From Symbiodinium natans (taxonomy: Eukaryota > Sar > Dinophyceae > Suessiales > Symbiodiniaceae): DNA of 64,000 nt. The position numbers and the translations under genes are program-made. Numbering within the stretch: the stretch's first letter is position 1; every line of letters starts with the position of its first letter. Location: contig CAJNDS010002511.1 in NCBI GenBank assembly GCA_905221605.1, positions 22,501 to 86,500 on the forward strand, in the 5' to 3' direction. Shown piece by piece: positions 11,231 through 23,591 of the stretch. A model generated the notes under the pieces. It ran no database searches, was not told where the DNA came from, and saw only the letters and a list, made by a program, of their open reading frames with translations.

Positions 11231-12242
11231 GGTTCAGGGTTTCGAGTTTAGGACTTCAGCGTTTTGGCGCCGACTTAGCGGGAGGCTTTGTCCTTCGCCC
11301 CCAAGTGACCCTAAACCCATAAAAACCCAACAGTTGAACCTTGCGCCTCCCTAAGCCTCTGACGGCTCTACGATGCACTACTGTCGCCACGCAGCACGAA
11401 ATCCAAGATCGGGGAGTCGAGGACGAGGAGCGCCAACAGAGAAGGCACCGCCACCTAGGCAGAGGTCCAGCCGGGGCGCGAATCTGTTGTGCCACCCGTC
11501 TAGAGAGACAAAACAAAAGCAAAGTTGACTCTGCCCAAACAAACTTTTGGCCACCTGAAGTAGCCCAATATCAGAATGACTGCTTAGGAGCACGCCGGGC
11601 TTCACGATTCCACTAGCATCACCACGGTGCATGTAGACTTTTGGTTTGGGGCTTCAGGAAGCCCCAAGCCCGATGATTCCTACTGTAATTGTTCTGATGC
11701 TTTGCAAAAATTCCTCCTAACTAAACACATTGCTCTTCACAAGGGGCTTGACTCAACTGCTGCCCTTCTTGCCCAGCTCGTCCCCAGACCGCAGCACGAA
11801 TACTAATGTACTGAATCTTCTTGGTAGAGATACGCTGCTTGCGAGTTCAAGATGACCAAACTTGGGTGCTTGGTAGCTGGGTTCAAAGACTCGAATCAAG
11901 CCTCGACACCTTGACGGCGCTTCAATCGGCCCTGAAGCCTATAAGGTAAGCCCTGACGGCAACACAAAAGAGAACTCTGAGTCTCAAGAGTTCTTATCTC
12001 TACCCCAGCTTGTGAACAACCACAGCCTTAATTTTACGCAAAGGTAAGGAAAGAGCTCGGCAAAGGAAAGAGAGCCAGAACCAAAGCGCTTCAGCCTCAA
12101 TGCCTCGTCACCCTGAACTTTCTTGAAAGCTACTTCATGCAAGGACCAGGGATCCTTCTCTCAAATTATTCACGAAAATCCGGGACTCTGCAGGCTGCTG
12201 AGCTTTCAGCCTTTTTACATCCGCGCACTCATGAGCCTAAAC

Positions 12243-12787
12243 CCTCAAAGATGGGTGGGCCCCACTGAACCTTGCACGCCGGGGTCGCCTGCACCAGCGC
12301 GACGAGGTACCAGGGCCGGTAGAACCTCGAGGTTTAGGCTTCGTGGCTTATGGCGGCCATGGTCCGAAATAGAGATAGAGGAGCAGTGGAGCCGAAAACC
12401 AATGAGGCTTTGGGCATCCCAAATCCCAAACATGAACCATTCCATGCGAGCTGGTAGCCGCTCGCCCCCCAAAGTGCAACTAAGTCGGGTGTCTCCGGGC
12501 TAACTCTCACAAACCCTGAACTTCCGTAAGCAGGCACCAAAGCCCTGGCAACAGCGGGATTCCTCAGCACTCTTCACCTCCCCGCGAAACCCTCCCCGTC
12601 CCAAGCCCTTTGGATGCCAAAACCTTCCACCCTACACCCTAAACCCCAAACCCCTAAACCCTATCAACCCTCCAAGGCCCCGAGGGCCCAAGCCAAGCCC
12701 GAGCCCAGGCCTCAGCATCTCTCGCTGCACGTGACGGAGGTGCTCCCAATGCCTCTTCTCACGCTCGCTCTGCAGCTGCAGCTGCTC
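12243..12787 (-). CDS. Two-exon gene fragment, coiled coil then aromatic segment
   Basis: Exon 12669-12787 (119 nt) follows CCCAAG and encodes EQLQLQSEREKRHWEHLRHV and QREMLRPG, a charged helix. It ends at GG|GTTGATAGGG. Exon 12243-12325 (83 nt) starts after CCTCGAG and encodes FYRPWYLVALVQATPACKVQ and WGPPIFE. Phases agree (2 + 1 nt), so removing intron 12326-12668 leaves one open frame. The intron carries TTTAGGG units right after its donor and GCCTAAACC just before its acceptor. Exon 2 again ends in GTTTAGG. Telomere-like DNA also precedes exon 1. Protein family not recognised. Confidence 0.6.
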
Positions 12788-14675
12788 CTTGGGTTTGCGG
12801 TTTAGCGTTTAGGGTTAAGGGGCCTACTGAAGTTCGGGGGTTGAAGTTGGCCGAACTCTCTTTTCCATGCCTTTGATCCTTTGGAAAAGTGAAAGCTGAA
12901 TCAACACCACTGACATCCTTAAAATCCCAATCCTCGCGGCCGGAACGCTCCGAACCCCCCCCGTTCTCTCTCTGAAGCCTCGGATCCTGCAGACGGTGTC
13001 TGTCCACTTTCCCGGTGACGGGGTGGCGGGGAAGCCTCAAAACCCGCCGCGGTTTGGTTTGTCCTTTGAGGTCCTTTGATTGAGGGAGGGTTAAGGTCTA
13101 TAGGGGTTCGGGGCTCATTGGGTCGGACAGTTCAGGACTTCGGCATGGGGTTTCTCGCTGCTTGCTCTGGTCTGAGGCTCAGGTGTCAGATCTCAACACA
13201 CCGGAATCCTGAGCCACCCTCACTTAAGGGGTATAGAGAGGAACCCCTAGAAGGGACCCTTAATCTTATTCCCCTATATGACCCCTATATATACCTTAAA
13301 CAATCCCTTGCCCCTGGCCCGTTCCCCTGAGCCCGAAATAATACCTTTGCCCAGAAAGCCCACAATGCTGAAACAGGTTCCCTATATAAAACCTGTAAGG
13401 AAAGAAGAATGGTTCCCTGTATATACCTGTAAGGAAAGAAGAATGGTCCCCTGTCATCCCCAAGCCAACCGCAACCACGTGGCGCGTTTCGGAGATTGAG
13501 CCGAACGCCCGGTCCTCGAAGACCCGCTTTTTTTGGCTTCAGCACTTCTGGTGTACCAGTAGGATCCACGTTTGGGCCGGTCGTTCGAATAAGTCTCGGC
13601 CAAGGAGTTTTTGGTTGCAAACTAAATGCTTCAAGATCTCAAGGAGTGCCTTTCGGAGCCCCTAAGGCCCATGTCCGCGCCCGACCAAACCTGACCAGAA
13701 ACTCTAAACCCATTTGCAAGACCTAAGTAGCTTAAGTACACTCCACCCTGGGATAGAAATCCTGCATCCTGAGCCGTTTTACACACCGCACGAAAACGGC
13801 CGCCTGCGACACGTGCCACTGCGGCGACTGTTTCAGAGAGAAGCCGGGACCTCAGAAAAATGGCAAGCGCGCAGCTCGACCATCTCACGATGCATTTACT
13901 TTGAGCGAGAGATATAAAGGGGATGTCCCCTTTCGATGGGGCTATGCTCGAGCGTAGAGTGGGCAAGGCTTGCAAGGCATTTGCCGCACATGAGCTCAAA
14001 GTCGTCTTCCTACACGACCCGAAGCCAACATCTTCTAGGTTGAGCTGAACACACATGCGAGTATCACCCTTGCGGTTTGTGCCAGATTGGGCGACAGAAT
14101 GCTGGGCATGCAGGCTACAAGCAACATCAGCTGTTTCACGTGGTCCAGCATTTCGACCTTGAGGGGGGGGGGTTTGCAGTAATTCATTCACTTGGACGCC
14201 CCGAGGTCTGACGCGCCCGATTGCAACCAACAAGGCGCAAACCTAACATTTCCATTGCTGCAACCCCCAAGACCAGCGGGCTATCCAAATCTAAACCATG
14301 CAACTTCCCAACCCTTGCTTGTTGCTGCCAATGCGACAAAGCATCCTCCTGACATGCTTGATACAGGGTCTAAGCATGGAATCTGTAAAGAGAAGTAGCA
14401 TCACATTAACAAGGACGCCCGTGCAGCTCTATCTCAAGACTTTCCACAGGCACTGCAAGCGGCAAGCGGTTGAGCAATGGGTCGTCAGAGAATTTAAAGT
14501 TCCATTGCGGCACCGACTACGACGAAAAGCCCTCAAAGGCTCATCGACGACCTCACCACTCTCTCTTTCTCTCGGCACAGAATGGGTTTAGGTTTTGGTA
14601 AACTAAACATGCCCCCAAAACCGCAACATTCTCGATCCTGCTTTTTGCACTTCTGCAGTCGCAATCTAGTCGTAC
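12788..14675. other. No supported gene
   Basis: Weak minus-strand coding character at 12830-13000 (EDWDFKDVSGVDSAFTFP). A near-identical unit of about 33 bp (TGTAAGGAAAGAAGAATGGT core) is repeated twice at 13390-13455. Poly-G at 14163-14172. Plus-strand frames at 14298-14591 look random. Confidence 0.4.
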
Positions 14676-15076
14676 TCTGCTGCCAGCCTCCAGTGTGACG
14701 AAGGCCTCGAGGCCCTCCGGCCCGGCGACAATCACAGCATCGGCGACGCCGCGCGTGGCGGCCACAGAAGCAGCCAAGGCCTAATTTTTTCGCATTGAGG
14801 GGCTGCTGCATTGGCACAATGTCACTCTTAATGGGTCAAGCCGAAAAAACACGTCTGTTATGACTCTGGCTATATGAGTCACACCTACGCCTCACTGGCC
14901 AACTCGGAACCCTAAAGCCTCAAAGCCCCCGCCCAACCAACCCTAAACCCTAAACCTATCTCACATGTCCCCGGGCCTCGATGTCCACGAACTGGCCACC
15001 ACGCTTGGCCAAAGCGCCCAGGCGCCCGCAGAAGACGAAGCGCCCGGCCTCGGAAGAGCTTCGGCAGGTGCAAGAG
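14676..15076 (-). CDS. Two-exon gene fragment with high-GC coding signal
   Basis: Exon 14965-15076 (acceptor ATCAG) encodes SSSEAGRFVFCGRLGALAKR and GGQFVDIEARGH, ending at the canonical donor CAT|GTGAGA. Exon 14676-14780 (acceptor AATTAG) encodes ALAASVAATRGVADAVIVAG and PEGLEAFVTLEAGSR, ending at GTACGA. Both junctions are phase 0, so splicing intron 14781-14964 gives a continuous frame. TTTAGGGTTTAGGG starts eight bases into the intron. The codon choice (GCC, ACG, CGC, GTC) is the strongest coding signal in the first half of the window. The product is unknown; the second exon looks like an alpha/beta enzyme fold segment. Confidence 0.65.
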
Positions 15077-15089
15077 CTGATTTCTTCAG

Positions 15090-18000
15090 GCTGGCCAGGC
15101 CTACTGGGTTTTCATGAGCATCGCACGCTCCATGCCGGTGCTTGGTTTAGCACTTTGGGATTGTAGGGACAGGTGGTGTGGTCAACTTCGTCCTTACTAG
15201 TGAGGGATGGCTTTGTACATGGATCAGGAGTGGGAGTTGAGGAGTTCAAGGTCAGGGCCTCGTAAGCCCCTCTACAGCAGCCAAATGCAATGCGGTGAAG
15301 TGGCTGGAGTACCCAAAGGCTGCGCATGCGCAACCCCCACCTCCCCATCTCGAAACCATCACTAGCGGCCAAAAGAAGCACAAATGCATACAAAATGCCA
15401 ATCATGAAATCCAAAAAGGTGTAGCTGGGACGACTCTAAAACCTCAACCACCTACAGGTCGAAGTCTGAGAATGCCCCCACCAACTCCGGCACAAACCGC
15501 CAGCCGCTCCAAGGCAGCTCATGGCCCGCCCTGGTACTGCCAAGTCCTACGGTAAACCCTAATCATGCTAACGCACCTCCCGTTGAGCCATGGTGCCCCA
15601 ACTGCACGCAATCGGTCGCGAGTCCGCAGGTATCGTGCACCCTCGACCCAGCACTCGCCTAGGGGTTCAATTCGATTTGGACCGTGGTGAGTGGAGCTAC
15701 CGCCCGTCGAACACCACGCGAAGTTTTTGCAAAGTCTTCCCCTGGCTGCACCCCAACGTCGACAAGTCTCAATAAAGCAACTCATAGCTTTCAGCTGCAT
15801 ATTATCCCAAAACCCTGAACCCTTTATTATTCCGAAAGCCCGCTAACCCTCATGGCAAAGCAAAGCGGCTGTCTGCATCGGCGCTGGTGGCGACCCTGCA
15901 TGAGTGCGACGGTGGTGCGGGGTCAGAAAAAGAGGACTCCAACACCCACAAGGACCAGAAGAACAGCCTGAATCCCGTGGTCTTGCGCCACGAAGAAAAG
16001 CACACATGTTTCCCCCCAGCATTACCAGACTCAGATACCATGTACACTTGCTTCCGCCGGGAAGCTTGGTCCAATCCCTTCCCCTCCCCACCCGCCCCGC
16101 ACAAGAACATGAAAAAACGGGCAGGCAGGAAAATAATGAAGATCAGCAGGGACTGAGGAGGGACGTGTCGGGTATGTTTGTGGTCAAACGGTTGTGGCTC
16201 TGCTTCCGAGGGGCCAATGAGAGTAAGGGGGGTTTAGTATGGTTCAGTTTTTAGTGGAAGGGGCAGATCCAACGTGTGATGCGAATTTGGACTGCTGGAG
16301 ACTTTCACGGTCAAGTCTTGGGATTGTCAACATACCACGACCATCCTCCTCCCACAAACCCTATGTCTTAGCCCCTTGAGCATTCCCTTTGTCCTCGCCT
16401 CCCGTTTTCGCCGACATAGCCTGGTGACACAGTGGCACCTGCACGTGGAGAAGCTGATTTATGATCAACCGCAAGCGCCCGGTCTTGAGCTCAGCAGCAG
16501 CACACTGTGGGGGTTGATGCCAGCACACTAATCTGAATGCCTTCTCCATCCTGAGGGCACTTTTGGATTCAATCCTCAGTTGGAAGATTTCTCATTTCGA
16601 AACTTCGGTTTAGGGCCTGGATCCCGGAGCCGCTGCACGAACCTCAAGCCCCAATTACTAGCCCCAGTCCCGTTCACGGTTTCGACCCTGCTTTATGGTA
16701 AGCCCCGTGCTCAACCCACAAAACCCTACCATGTTGCATGCCTTAAGATGGTGCTAGTGCGACCACCCAGGTGCTAAACCACTGAGGCCCTAGATCCTAT
16801 CCCTCCCCGCCCCCCAAAAAAACATCTGCAACCCGCTAGCCCTGAATTCCTAGTAAACCAGGCATACACCCTAAAAAGGAGCTGACTCTGAAACCCGAAA
16901 GCCCGAAAAACAACGAAGCTTCAAAAAAACCCGAGGCCTTCGAAACCCTAACCCGGCCTGCCAGCAAGAGCTCGCCTTCGACGCCGGGCGTGTGCGGCTG
17001 CAGCGGGGTTCCGTCCGGAGACCTGGGTTGTGTTTGGGTTGTGTTGGCGCCTTGGCCTGGGAGGTTGGAGGGCTGTGTCGCTTCGGGTTACACTTTGATT
17101 GGGTCCCCCCCCCCCCCCCAAAAAAAAAAAAACACATGCAGCACACATCGGCCCTTTAGGCGGACGCTGTAGCCTTTGCGCAAGCCCTAGACATGGCCGG
17201 CAGCCCGCTCAGGGCTTCTTAAGGCCTACGGAGAACCACTGGTTTAGGGCTTTTTGGGGTTTGGAGTTGTCCCATCCTCAGCCCCCTTGTCTTAGAGAAG
17301 CAGCAGGAGCAACATGGGTAGCGACGGCAGAGGCTGGAAGATATGCTTCTCCTTCCAAGAACGATTCTGGATTCGGAGTAAGCTCATCCAGGGCTTCTTG
17401 GTAGCGCAGCAACCATATTGCAATGAGGTTTCTTTGGCTGGCTACTTCTTTATGGGAACCTTGAACCAAAACACAGGGAAAAGGGTACCACTGGGCTGCC
17501 AAGGCTTGGATGGATTATTCATCGATTCTGTGGAGTTGTGTAACACGTGCGGCATGTATGGCATGTATGGCCCTCGACTTACCGGGAGTTACCCGGCGCC
17601 GTCTCCGACATCTGAGATCTGATCTCAAGAATTCGAAACCACTGAGACTGAAAATGGAAGCCTCAGGACTCCCAAACTTATAGCTGCCACCAAAACAGGA
17701 CCGACGATTGGGTCCTGCCCATCAAGGGGATCTTTGCAGGTCGTGCAATCACTCGCCAGGGCGAGCCAGTACTCACCTGGGTGCTGAGCCCTTCTGGGGC
17801 CCTTGGCTTTCTGGCCGCTCAGCTCTTGGTTAAGGTATCCCGGAGGAAAGTTCTAGGTTCTGGGGTTTGATTTTCGGGTGGGAGACAGGGGCTCTGCAAC
17901 AAAGGAATCCTCAATGGATCACCAGAAGCTTTCCAATGAGCTGCTCTCAACTGATCCCGGAACTTCGGCTGATCCCCTCATACTTTCGTGAGGAATCGTA

Positions 18001-18944
18001 CGCGGGCTGAGAAAGCCAAAAGTCTCCAGACTCTCAGCCACAGGCCTATCACACTTGGACGTATCCCACCCTTTGCATTCCCCCACTCAACACTTCGCCT
18101 CAAAAAGGACCCATCTTATTGGATAAGGCCTCAGAACATGGGGCTTGTAAGTTGGGATGCTCCCCTTGCAAAAGAGGAGATTCGGGACCCAGTCTAGAAA
18201 AAAACATCCCGACCCTGAAGGGGTGGCAGGCTCTAGGGATGATATCCAGGGCACTCGCAATGAGGAGGTCCACGACGTAGCATGCCTTGCGGTGCTCGTA
18301 CCCTCTGCTGAATGACCCTTTGGGTTGGTTCTGCTGGTGAAACCTGTCCCATTAAGGGGACTCAATGATGCTCACAACTTCCAGCTCGGGCATGCCAGAG
18401 TTTTTAGTATTTGGAGCCTGCACGTAGCCTGTAGCCGTGGCCAGCTCTGCAAACACGCCGGGACAAGTCTGTTACATGCTTCGGTCAAGCGGTCCTTCAG
18501 TTTGAGCCCCATCTTGGGAAACAGTCCAAAACTCGAAACATCAACGGATGAACTCTAAATCCTCACACGGGGAGCCCCAACCATCTCAGGCCCTGTGCTG
18601 CGCCTTCGTCCAGGCCCGGCTAACTTTGACCGGGAGGGCCTTTGGACAATTGGATGAAAGGCAGGGTCAGGCTGGAGTTAAGTTGCTCCAGTGCATTTTG
18701 AGCAAAGCTGAAGGGCATGCACTGGGAATCGACCAGGAGTTTGAAAGAGTCAAGGGCTTCGTAGAGCATCTAACGTGTCCTGAGCCAAACAAGGTCAAAG
18801 CAAACCCAAGATTAGTGTCCCCCCCCCCCCCCCCGCCCTGCTGCTTCAGCCCGAAAAGCAAAGGCTTAGGGTTTGCGACTCTGCGACCCCTAATATGCTG
18901 AACCATGGCAGATGCTGAGTCATGACAAGGAAGAAGCTGAGGGT
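15090..18944. other. Mostly unassigned; one plus-strand mini-exon
   Basis: A candidate plus exon at 16965-17026 (acceptor CTGCCAG directly after CCCTAACCC; donor GG|GTTGTG) reads QELAFDAGRVRLQRGSVRRP. Composite C(n)A(n) tract at 17107-17133; poly-C at 18819-18834. A minus-strand frame at 15850-15905 follows CATGCAG but is ambiguous. The rest shows nothing I would call. Confidence 0.35.
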
Positions 18945-19223
18945 TCAAGGCCTTCGGGCTTTATGTAGGTTGTCCAGGTTGAGTGGCCAAGGCTCAACCC
19001 GGAATTTGTCGACCCGAACCACATCTCGCAAAGGTGTAGCGACTGGTCTTGGATGCTGTGCCCTGCTCGAGGTCCAGACTGGCACCCCTTTGCGTTTAGG
19101 AAACTTGGGCTTTTGCAGCATCAGGGCGCTTGGTAATGATGGAGTATGTCTCAACGAGACCAAGACTTCACACCCACAAAGCGAGTGAACCGGAGCAAAC
19201 TTGATCGTCGCCGCGGCCCACAC
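18945..19223 (-). CDS. Weak candidate coding stretch
   Basis: An open minus-strand frame whose C-terminal third is protein-like (LRDVVRVDKFRVEPWPLNLD). Exon boundaries are not evident; it could contain a short intron. Confidence 0.3.
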   Translation of the reverse strand: MWAAATIKFAPVHSLCGCEVLVSLRHTPSLPSALMLQKPKFPKRKGVPVWTSSRAQHPRPVATPLRDVVRVDKFRVEPWPLNLDNLHKARRP

Positions 19224-19283
19224 CCTGGCTCCGCGTGTCCCTCGTTACGCTAGTTGCTAGCTCCAATAGTCTGCCCGGCACAC

Positions 19284-19350
19284 CTGAGAAGTGTGGAGCC
19301 AAAGCGCATTTCGCAATCGACCACCCCATGAACGCCTAGGATTGCCCATG
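19284..19350 (-). CDS. Candidate exon
   Basis: 67 nt between TTCCTGCAG and CAG|GTGTGC on the minus strand, reading WAILGVHGVVDCEMRFGSTL. Degenerate TTTAGGG (19370-19410) lies on its upstream side, read as CCCTAAA in sense, as expected near an acceptor here. Function unknown. Confidence 0.5.
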
Positions 19351-19586
19351 CTGCAGGAATGAGTCGGAATGAGAGGGTTTTCGGGTTCAGGGGTTTTGCG
19401 TTTAGGGTCAAGCAGGCGCACCTCTCCCCACGTGAGAATCACACGCAGACAAGGCGGAGCAGAGGCCGGCCCTCGGCAGACCAAAGAAGGCTTGCCCAGT
19501 GTGAGATGTCTGCAGGAGAACTCCCCTACGAAACTTTCGGGCATGAGGAAAAACCGCAGTGCAATCGACGATAAAAGCTCCAGGCT

Positions 19587-20081
19587 TTGCCCATGCACGT
19601 GATTGACCTGTTAACTGCAGATTATGTCGAAAATGCCTTACTTCGACCCGAAGTTGCACTCGGCCCAGCTCCACAAGTGCTTCAACAGATTGCACACCAC
19701 AAGCCTGAAACGGTTATCATGGGCGCTGCCTCCAGGATACGTTGCCCGGAGCATGGAAGGAACCTCATGGCGACGGCTAAGTTGCTATGCAGAACCACTC
19801 CATATGCGAGATCTTTGCTTCTGAATGTTGGTGGCGTCGCAAGGGATTTTCGCACAGCCAACCTCACCAACGTGGCCAACGTCCTTTTACGGGATCCCTG
19901 CCTTGGTGACGCTATGCTGCCGGTAGGGCCGAAAGATGCTTGTTGTTGTATGCCCCTGCCCGGATTTATACCCTTCACTTTTGAAGTGCTACAACATGCT
20001 GCGAAGCGCCTCATTAGCAGGGAAGGGCGAGAAACATCCTCATGTGCCTGGACTCTTGAGGCTGTCAGGATCCGAGCCTGA
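19587..20081 (+). CDS. Open frame of 164 codons, coding status unclear
   Basis: The longest uninterrupted plus-strand frame in the first 25 kb outside repeats. It contains MHVIDLLTADYVENALLRPE and LLLNVGGVARDFRTANLTNV. The opposite strand is also open over 19682-20089, a common effect in GC-rich DNA, and no splice or family signal supports either strand. Confidence 0.25.
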   Translation: MPMHVIDLLTADYVENALLRPEVALGPAPQVLQQIAHHKPETVIMGAASRIRCPEHGRNLMATAKLLCRTTPYARSLLLNVGGVARDFRTANLTNVANVLLRDPCLGDAMLPVGPKDACCCMPLPGFIPFTFEVLQHAAKRLISREGRETSSCAWTLEAVRIRA

Positions 20082-20218
20082 AGACTCATCGTTCCTCTTT
20101 TCCCGACAGCGTTGCGGCTCTCATGGTTTGCTCATGCTCCATGGCGAGCGAGTGACAGCAGCCTTTTCTCAAGCCGGCGAGGTGCTCGCATCTCACTGAT
20201 CATCTCAACTCATCTGGG

Positions 20219-20277
20219 ACCCTAAACCCTAAACCCTAAACCCTAAACCCTAAACCCTAAACCCTAAACCCTAAACC
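20219..20277 (+). repeat. Interstitial telomeric array, (CCCTAAA) 8 copies
   Basis: Eight uninterrupted heptads. Orientation is opposite to the array at 2340-2473. Confidence 0.95.
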
Positions 20278-20289
20278 CCTAAGCTCCAC

Positions 20290-21807
20290 TTCTGAAGCCT
20301 TTGTCTGCAATACCCAAGGCCGTGACAAGCTCTCAACTTAGGACCGATTCGGTCTGCCATGTTGCACCAAAGCCCCTACGCCCCGTATCCCTGTGAGCTC
20401 GTCAGATGAAAATCATCTCGGACCACGTTCGCAAACCTGAAACCTTTGAGATTTCTATGCAGGTGAAAGGCATGATGCAGCATGCCATCCGAACGACTTG
20501 GGAATTGAAGATTTCAACTCACAGATCTAGAAGGCTAAGTGTGCCAGGCGAGAAGCAAACCTTTAGTCATAGAGCTTGTCGTCCTTGCACCAAACCATGC
20601 CATGCTTTCTCAACACGAACCCAAGCGACCGCTTTCTGAAGAGACATGCCCCAGGCTTGATTCTGGCGAGTATGATTGAACAACATGGACCTCACGCCGA
20701 ATATTCCGTCATCAACATATTCATCCCAGGTTGCCAAAAACCACATCCCTCATATGTCTCATGAACAAAAAGACCAACAATGAGGAAACCTCACACCTGC
20801 CCACTGTAAAACAAGCAAGCCTGCACAAAGCTAACCCCTTAGTCCAAGGCTCCAGGATTTCTGCAGCCTACGCTGTGTACAAGCGCAGCCAACCCAGCTG
20901 AAGCTTTACCGGTCTAAGATTGGGGCCATTGACTCCCTAAACCTTTTCCTGCTTCAGGTCTTGTGGGGTAGTTTGCCTGTGACTGAGGTTGCGCCTAAGT
21001 GAAACCGAAACCCCCCAAAAAAGCCCTTGAACCCTAACCCCGAGATGTACTGCATGAATGTTTTATCTTTCAGGCTGTTCTTTATTCTCAGCAACCTTCT
21101 GAAACATACTGCAAGAGAACCTCTGACATATGTTCCTTACTGAGAGGATTCCATGATGCCTGCTGCTGAATCGTGGGCCTGCTGTTAGTATGCAATCTAA
21201 ACTTAAGCGAACATTGTTTCGGTCGTTGTCGTGACTGGACGATCATGCGGTTCGCAGGGTTTCGACGTTCACCAGTCAACAAGCAGTCACACTCCGAGGA
21301 AATCGGCACAAGAAGGGCTTAGGGCGGTGGTATGCCAGCGTATTGCGCACGATAACCAGACCCCGCATGCATCACGACGGTTCGCCGTCTCACGCGCGTC
21401 AAGGAATCACAACACTTGCTGGCAGTGCGCATTTAAGCGGTCTACAGTGCGGGTGTAGGGTTTCGGGAATTTCGGGAGGCTCAGCCCCTTCAAGGAATCC
21501 GAGAGGCAGTGCCGAGAACCGAGATGCGGTAGTTTTCCACGGCTGCAGCCAATCCTTGCTAAAGCGAAGCTGCAGAAGTACAAACTTGCAGCTTTACTGC
21601 TGTTTTGTTTGAAAGGACAAAGTCTGGGACAGCCGGCCTACAGTACAGTTTAAATTTGAAAGCTAAAGGTCGCTCCCACACCGAATCGCTAAACCACAGT
21701 CTGCATGGCTCTCAACCGAATCTAGGCACCCCACGGTAGGCCCTGTCTGGACGAGTTGGAGGTCTTCGGGCTATGAAAGGATGGGTGCGTCGGTATCAAA
21801 ACCTGGC
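20290..21807. other. No supported gene
   Basis: Short open frames on both strands without convincing splice sites. A possible minus-strand exon near 21040-21075 lies between CCCTAACCCC and ordinary DNA, but is too short to claim. Confidence 0.4.
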
Positions 21808-21850
21808 GATGTTCCCCCTTATACTAACAGTCCTTAATTGGGATTACACC
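21808..21850. repeat. Partial copy of a MITE-like element
   Basis: GATGTTCCCCCTTATACTAA followed by CAGTCC matches one arm of the complete element at 25510-25601. The opposite arm is not found nearby. Confidence 0.6.
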
Positions 21851-21878
21851 ATAAGCCCTAAGCCCTAAGCCCTAAAGC

Positions 21879-22801
21879 CCTCCAGAGCAGCCCGGACGCC
21901 TTTGGCGCCCGGCTCCGTCGGGACAAAGACAACGCTAGCACCGAAGGCCAAGGCGATGTCGATCCTAAGCTTGTTGCAGAAGTTTCGGGTTTAGGGTTTA
22001 GGGTTCAGGGTTTAGGGTTTAGGGCTGCAGAATTGTTTAAACCTGCAAAGGGCGTAGGGTTTGGCACGCGCTCTCTGCTAGCAGTCCACAGCGCAGGGGT
22101 TAGGGTTTTGGGTTTAGGGTTTAGGGCCGGGTTTGGGGTAACCGAAGCCCCAAGTCCTCAAACTAAACTTAAACCAAAACTGCAACCCCTATGCCAAAGC
22201 CCAAGATCTCCAGAAAACTCCAAAAACGTATGCCGAAGCCCCACACCAAAACCCCGGCCCAGACCCCCACATGCGAAAACTAGCATCGGGCATTTTCCCA
22301 ACTGGCGGTCGGGTGCAGGGTTATACCCAAAAAGCACACAGCTCCAACAAAGGAAGGCAAGGACCAGGTGAAAAAGCCGGTGTTGGAGCCTAGGAGTTTC
22401 AGAGCCGGCCTGATGGCGCAACTGACAAAAACTTGTTTCTGCAAGGGAGGGCAAACGTGCAACAACGTCCAAAACAGTTTCAGAAGAGGAGGTGCTGAAG
22501 ATTCTAGGGATGACTCTCACAGGCACGCGGCAAGGCTTCGGCAGATCTCGGTCAGTCAGGACTATGAACCAGACATCGCCGACTCGAATATTCCCCCCCA
22601 CTTCTTAACTTGGGTGAGGAACCAGAATAACCAAGTAGTGGTAGTGGACCCTTTCATCATGTGTTTAAGGTTGTCGGCTCAGGGGGCAGATTGCGCCCTA
22701 AATCCATAAGACAAAGGAAGGACCTTGCCGTCCCGCGTCTGGCCGAAGGCAGCGGCACCCCAGTAGGCCGACGTAAACTGAAGCACCTCGGAGACCCGAA
22801 G
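21879..22801 (-). CDS. Two-exon gene fragment
   Basis: Exon 22724-22801 (after CCTTGAG) encodes VSEVLQFTSAYWGAAAFGQT and RDGK, ending AAG|GTCCTT. Exon 21879-21969 (after CAACAAG) encodes LRIDIALAFGASVVFVPTEP and GAKGVRAALE. Both junctions are phase 0, so the frame is continuous after removal of intron 21970-22723. A TTTAGGG lies about 20 nt inside the donor, and a five-unit CCCTAAA-type array lies about 20 nt before the acceptor. The second exon appears to end at a GC donor (G|GCTTTAGGG). The first exon is aromatic- and Ala-rich. No family recognised. Confidence 0.6.
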
Positions 22802-22857
22802 CTCAAGGCTGTTTAATTCTAAACCTGAAAAACCGAACGATTTCACCTCCCCTCCCC

Positions 22858-22920
22858 ACCCCTCCCCCTCCCCCCCACCCCCCCCCCCCCAAAAAAAAAA
22901 AAAAAAAACAGAAAAAAACA
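22858..22920. repeat. Composite poly-C / poly-A tract
   Basis: C-rich DNA ending in about 13 C followed directly by 18 A. The same C(n)A(n) arrangement occurs at 17107-17133. Confidence 0.8.
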
Positions 22921-23247
22921 AACAAGAAAACCCCGCCGCCAAAATCGACGCCCTTAGAGATTCTATTCTTAACTAGCTCTCACAGCCCCGAAGCTCACCC
23001 GGAGCCCTGGTCAACCAATTGGACCTCCGGCCCTTGGTTCCCACCTGTCTTGGGGTTTGAAGGTTCAGGACCATTCACCTTGCGGCCCTTGAGCTGCTCA
23101 GACCTCACGTACGTGGAGAGACTGGGGAAGAACTTCCCTATGCCTCGTTTCCTTTGGATGGTGGGGGATGCTGTATTGGTCCAAGGTGTTGGGTTCCAAG
23201 TCTTCAGACTTATGAGGTGCTTCTATGAAACCTCGTGGTACGCCAAG

Positions 23248-23396
23248 AAGCACGATCGCTGCTGGACATCCGCCCTTGCATCACCTCAGCAGCGCTGGAA
23301 AACAGATTTCTGGGACTCCACGGGCAGGAGCCAGGTGTCGAGAGAGAGTTCTTGCTTGGGCTGCTCATGGAGATCTTGCCTGAAAGCATCGTGAAG
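23248..23396 (+). CDS. Candidate plus-strand exon
   Basis: After CGCCAAG, 149 nt encode ARSLLDIRPCITSAALENRF, LGLHGQEPGVEREFLLGLLM and EILPESIVK, ending AAG|GTTCGGTTTTCAGGG. That donor is a decayed GTTTAGGG repeat. Leu/Glu-rich helical character with sensible codons. Two other frames are also open, but their composition is poor. Confidence 0.5.
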
Positions 23397-23591
23397 GTTC
23401 GGTTTTCAGGGTGTACAGTGTACAGGCTGTTGCATGCAGGGGTTCGATGCTCACGCATGCTCACGCCGGCACAGGCTGACGAGGATCCGAGTTCGAAGGC
23501 CAGCTGAGATGTGAACTCATACATGTGACGAGTACACCGAAACTAATGACGAGGCGAAGCGGCGGGGTTGACGTGAAGATGTGAAGCCATT

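Noticed and set aside
19682-20089. 135-codon minus ORF opposite the 164-codon plus ORF
   Set aside because: Low-quality composition; one of the two may be coding, but neither has supporting signals.
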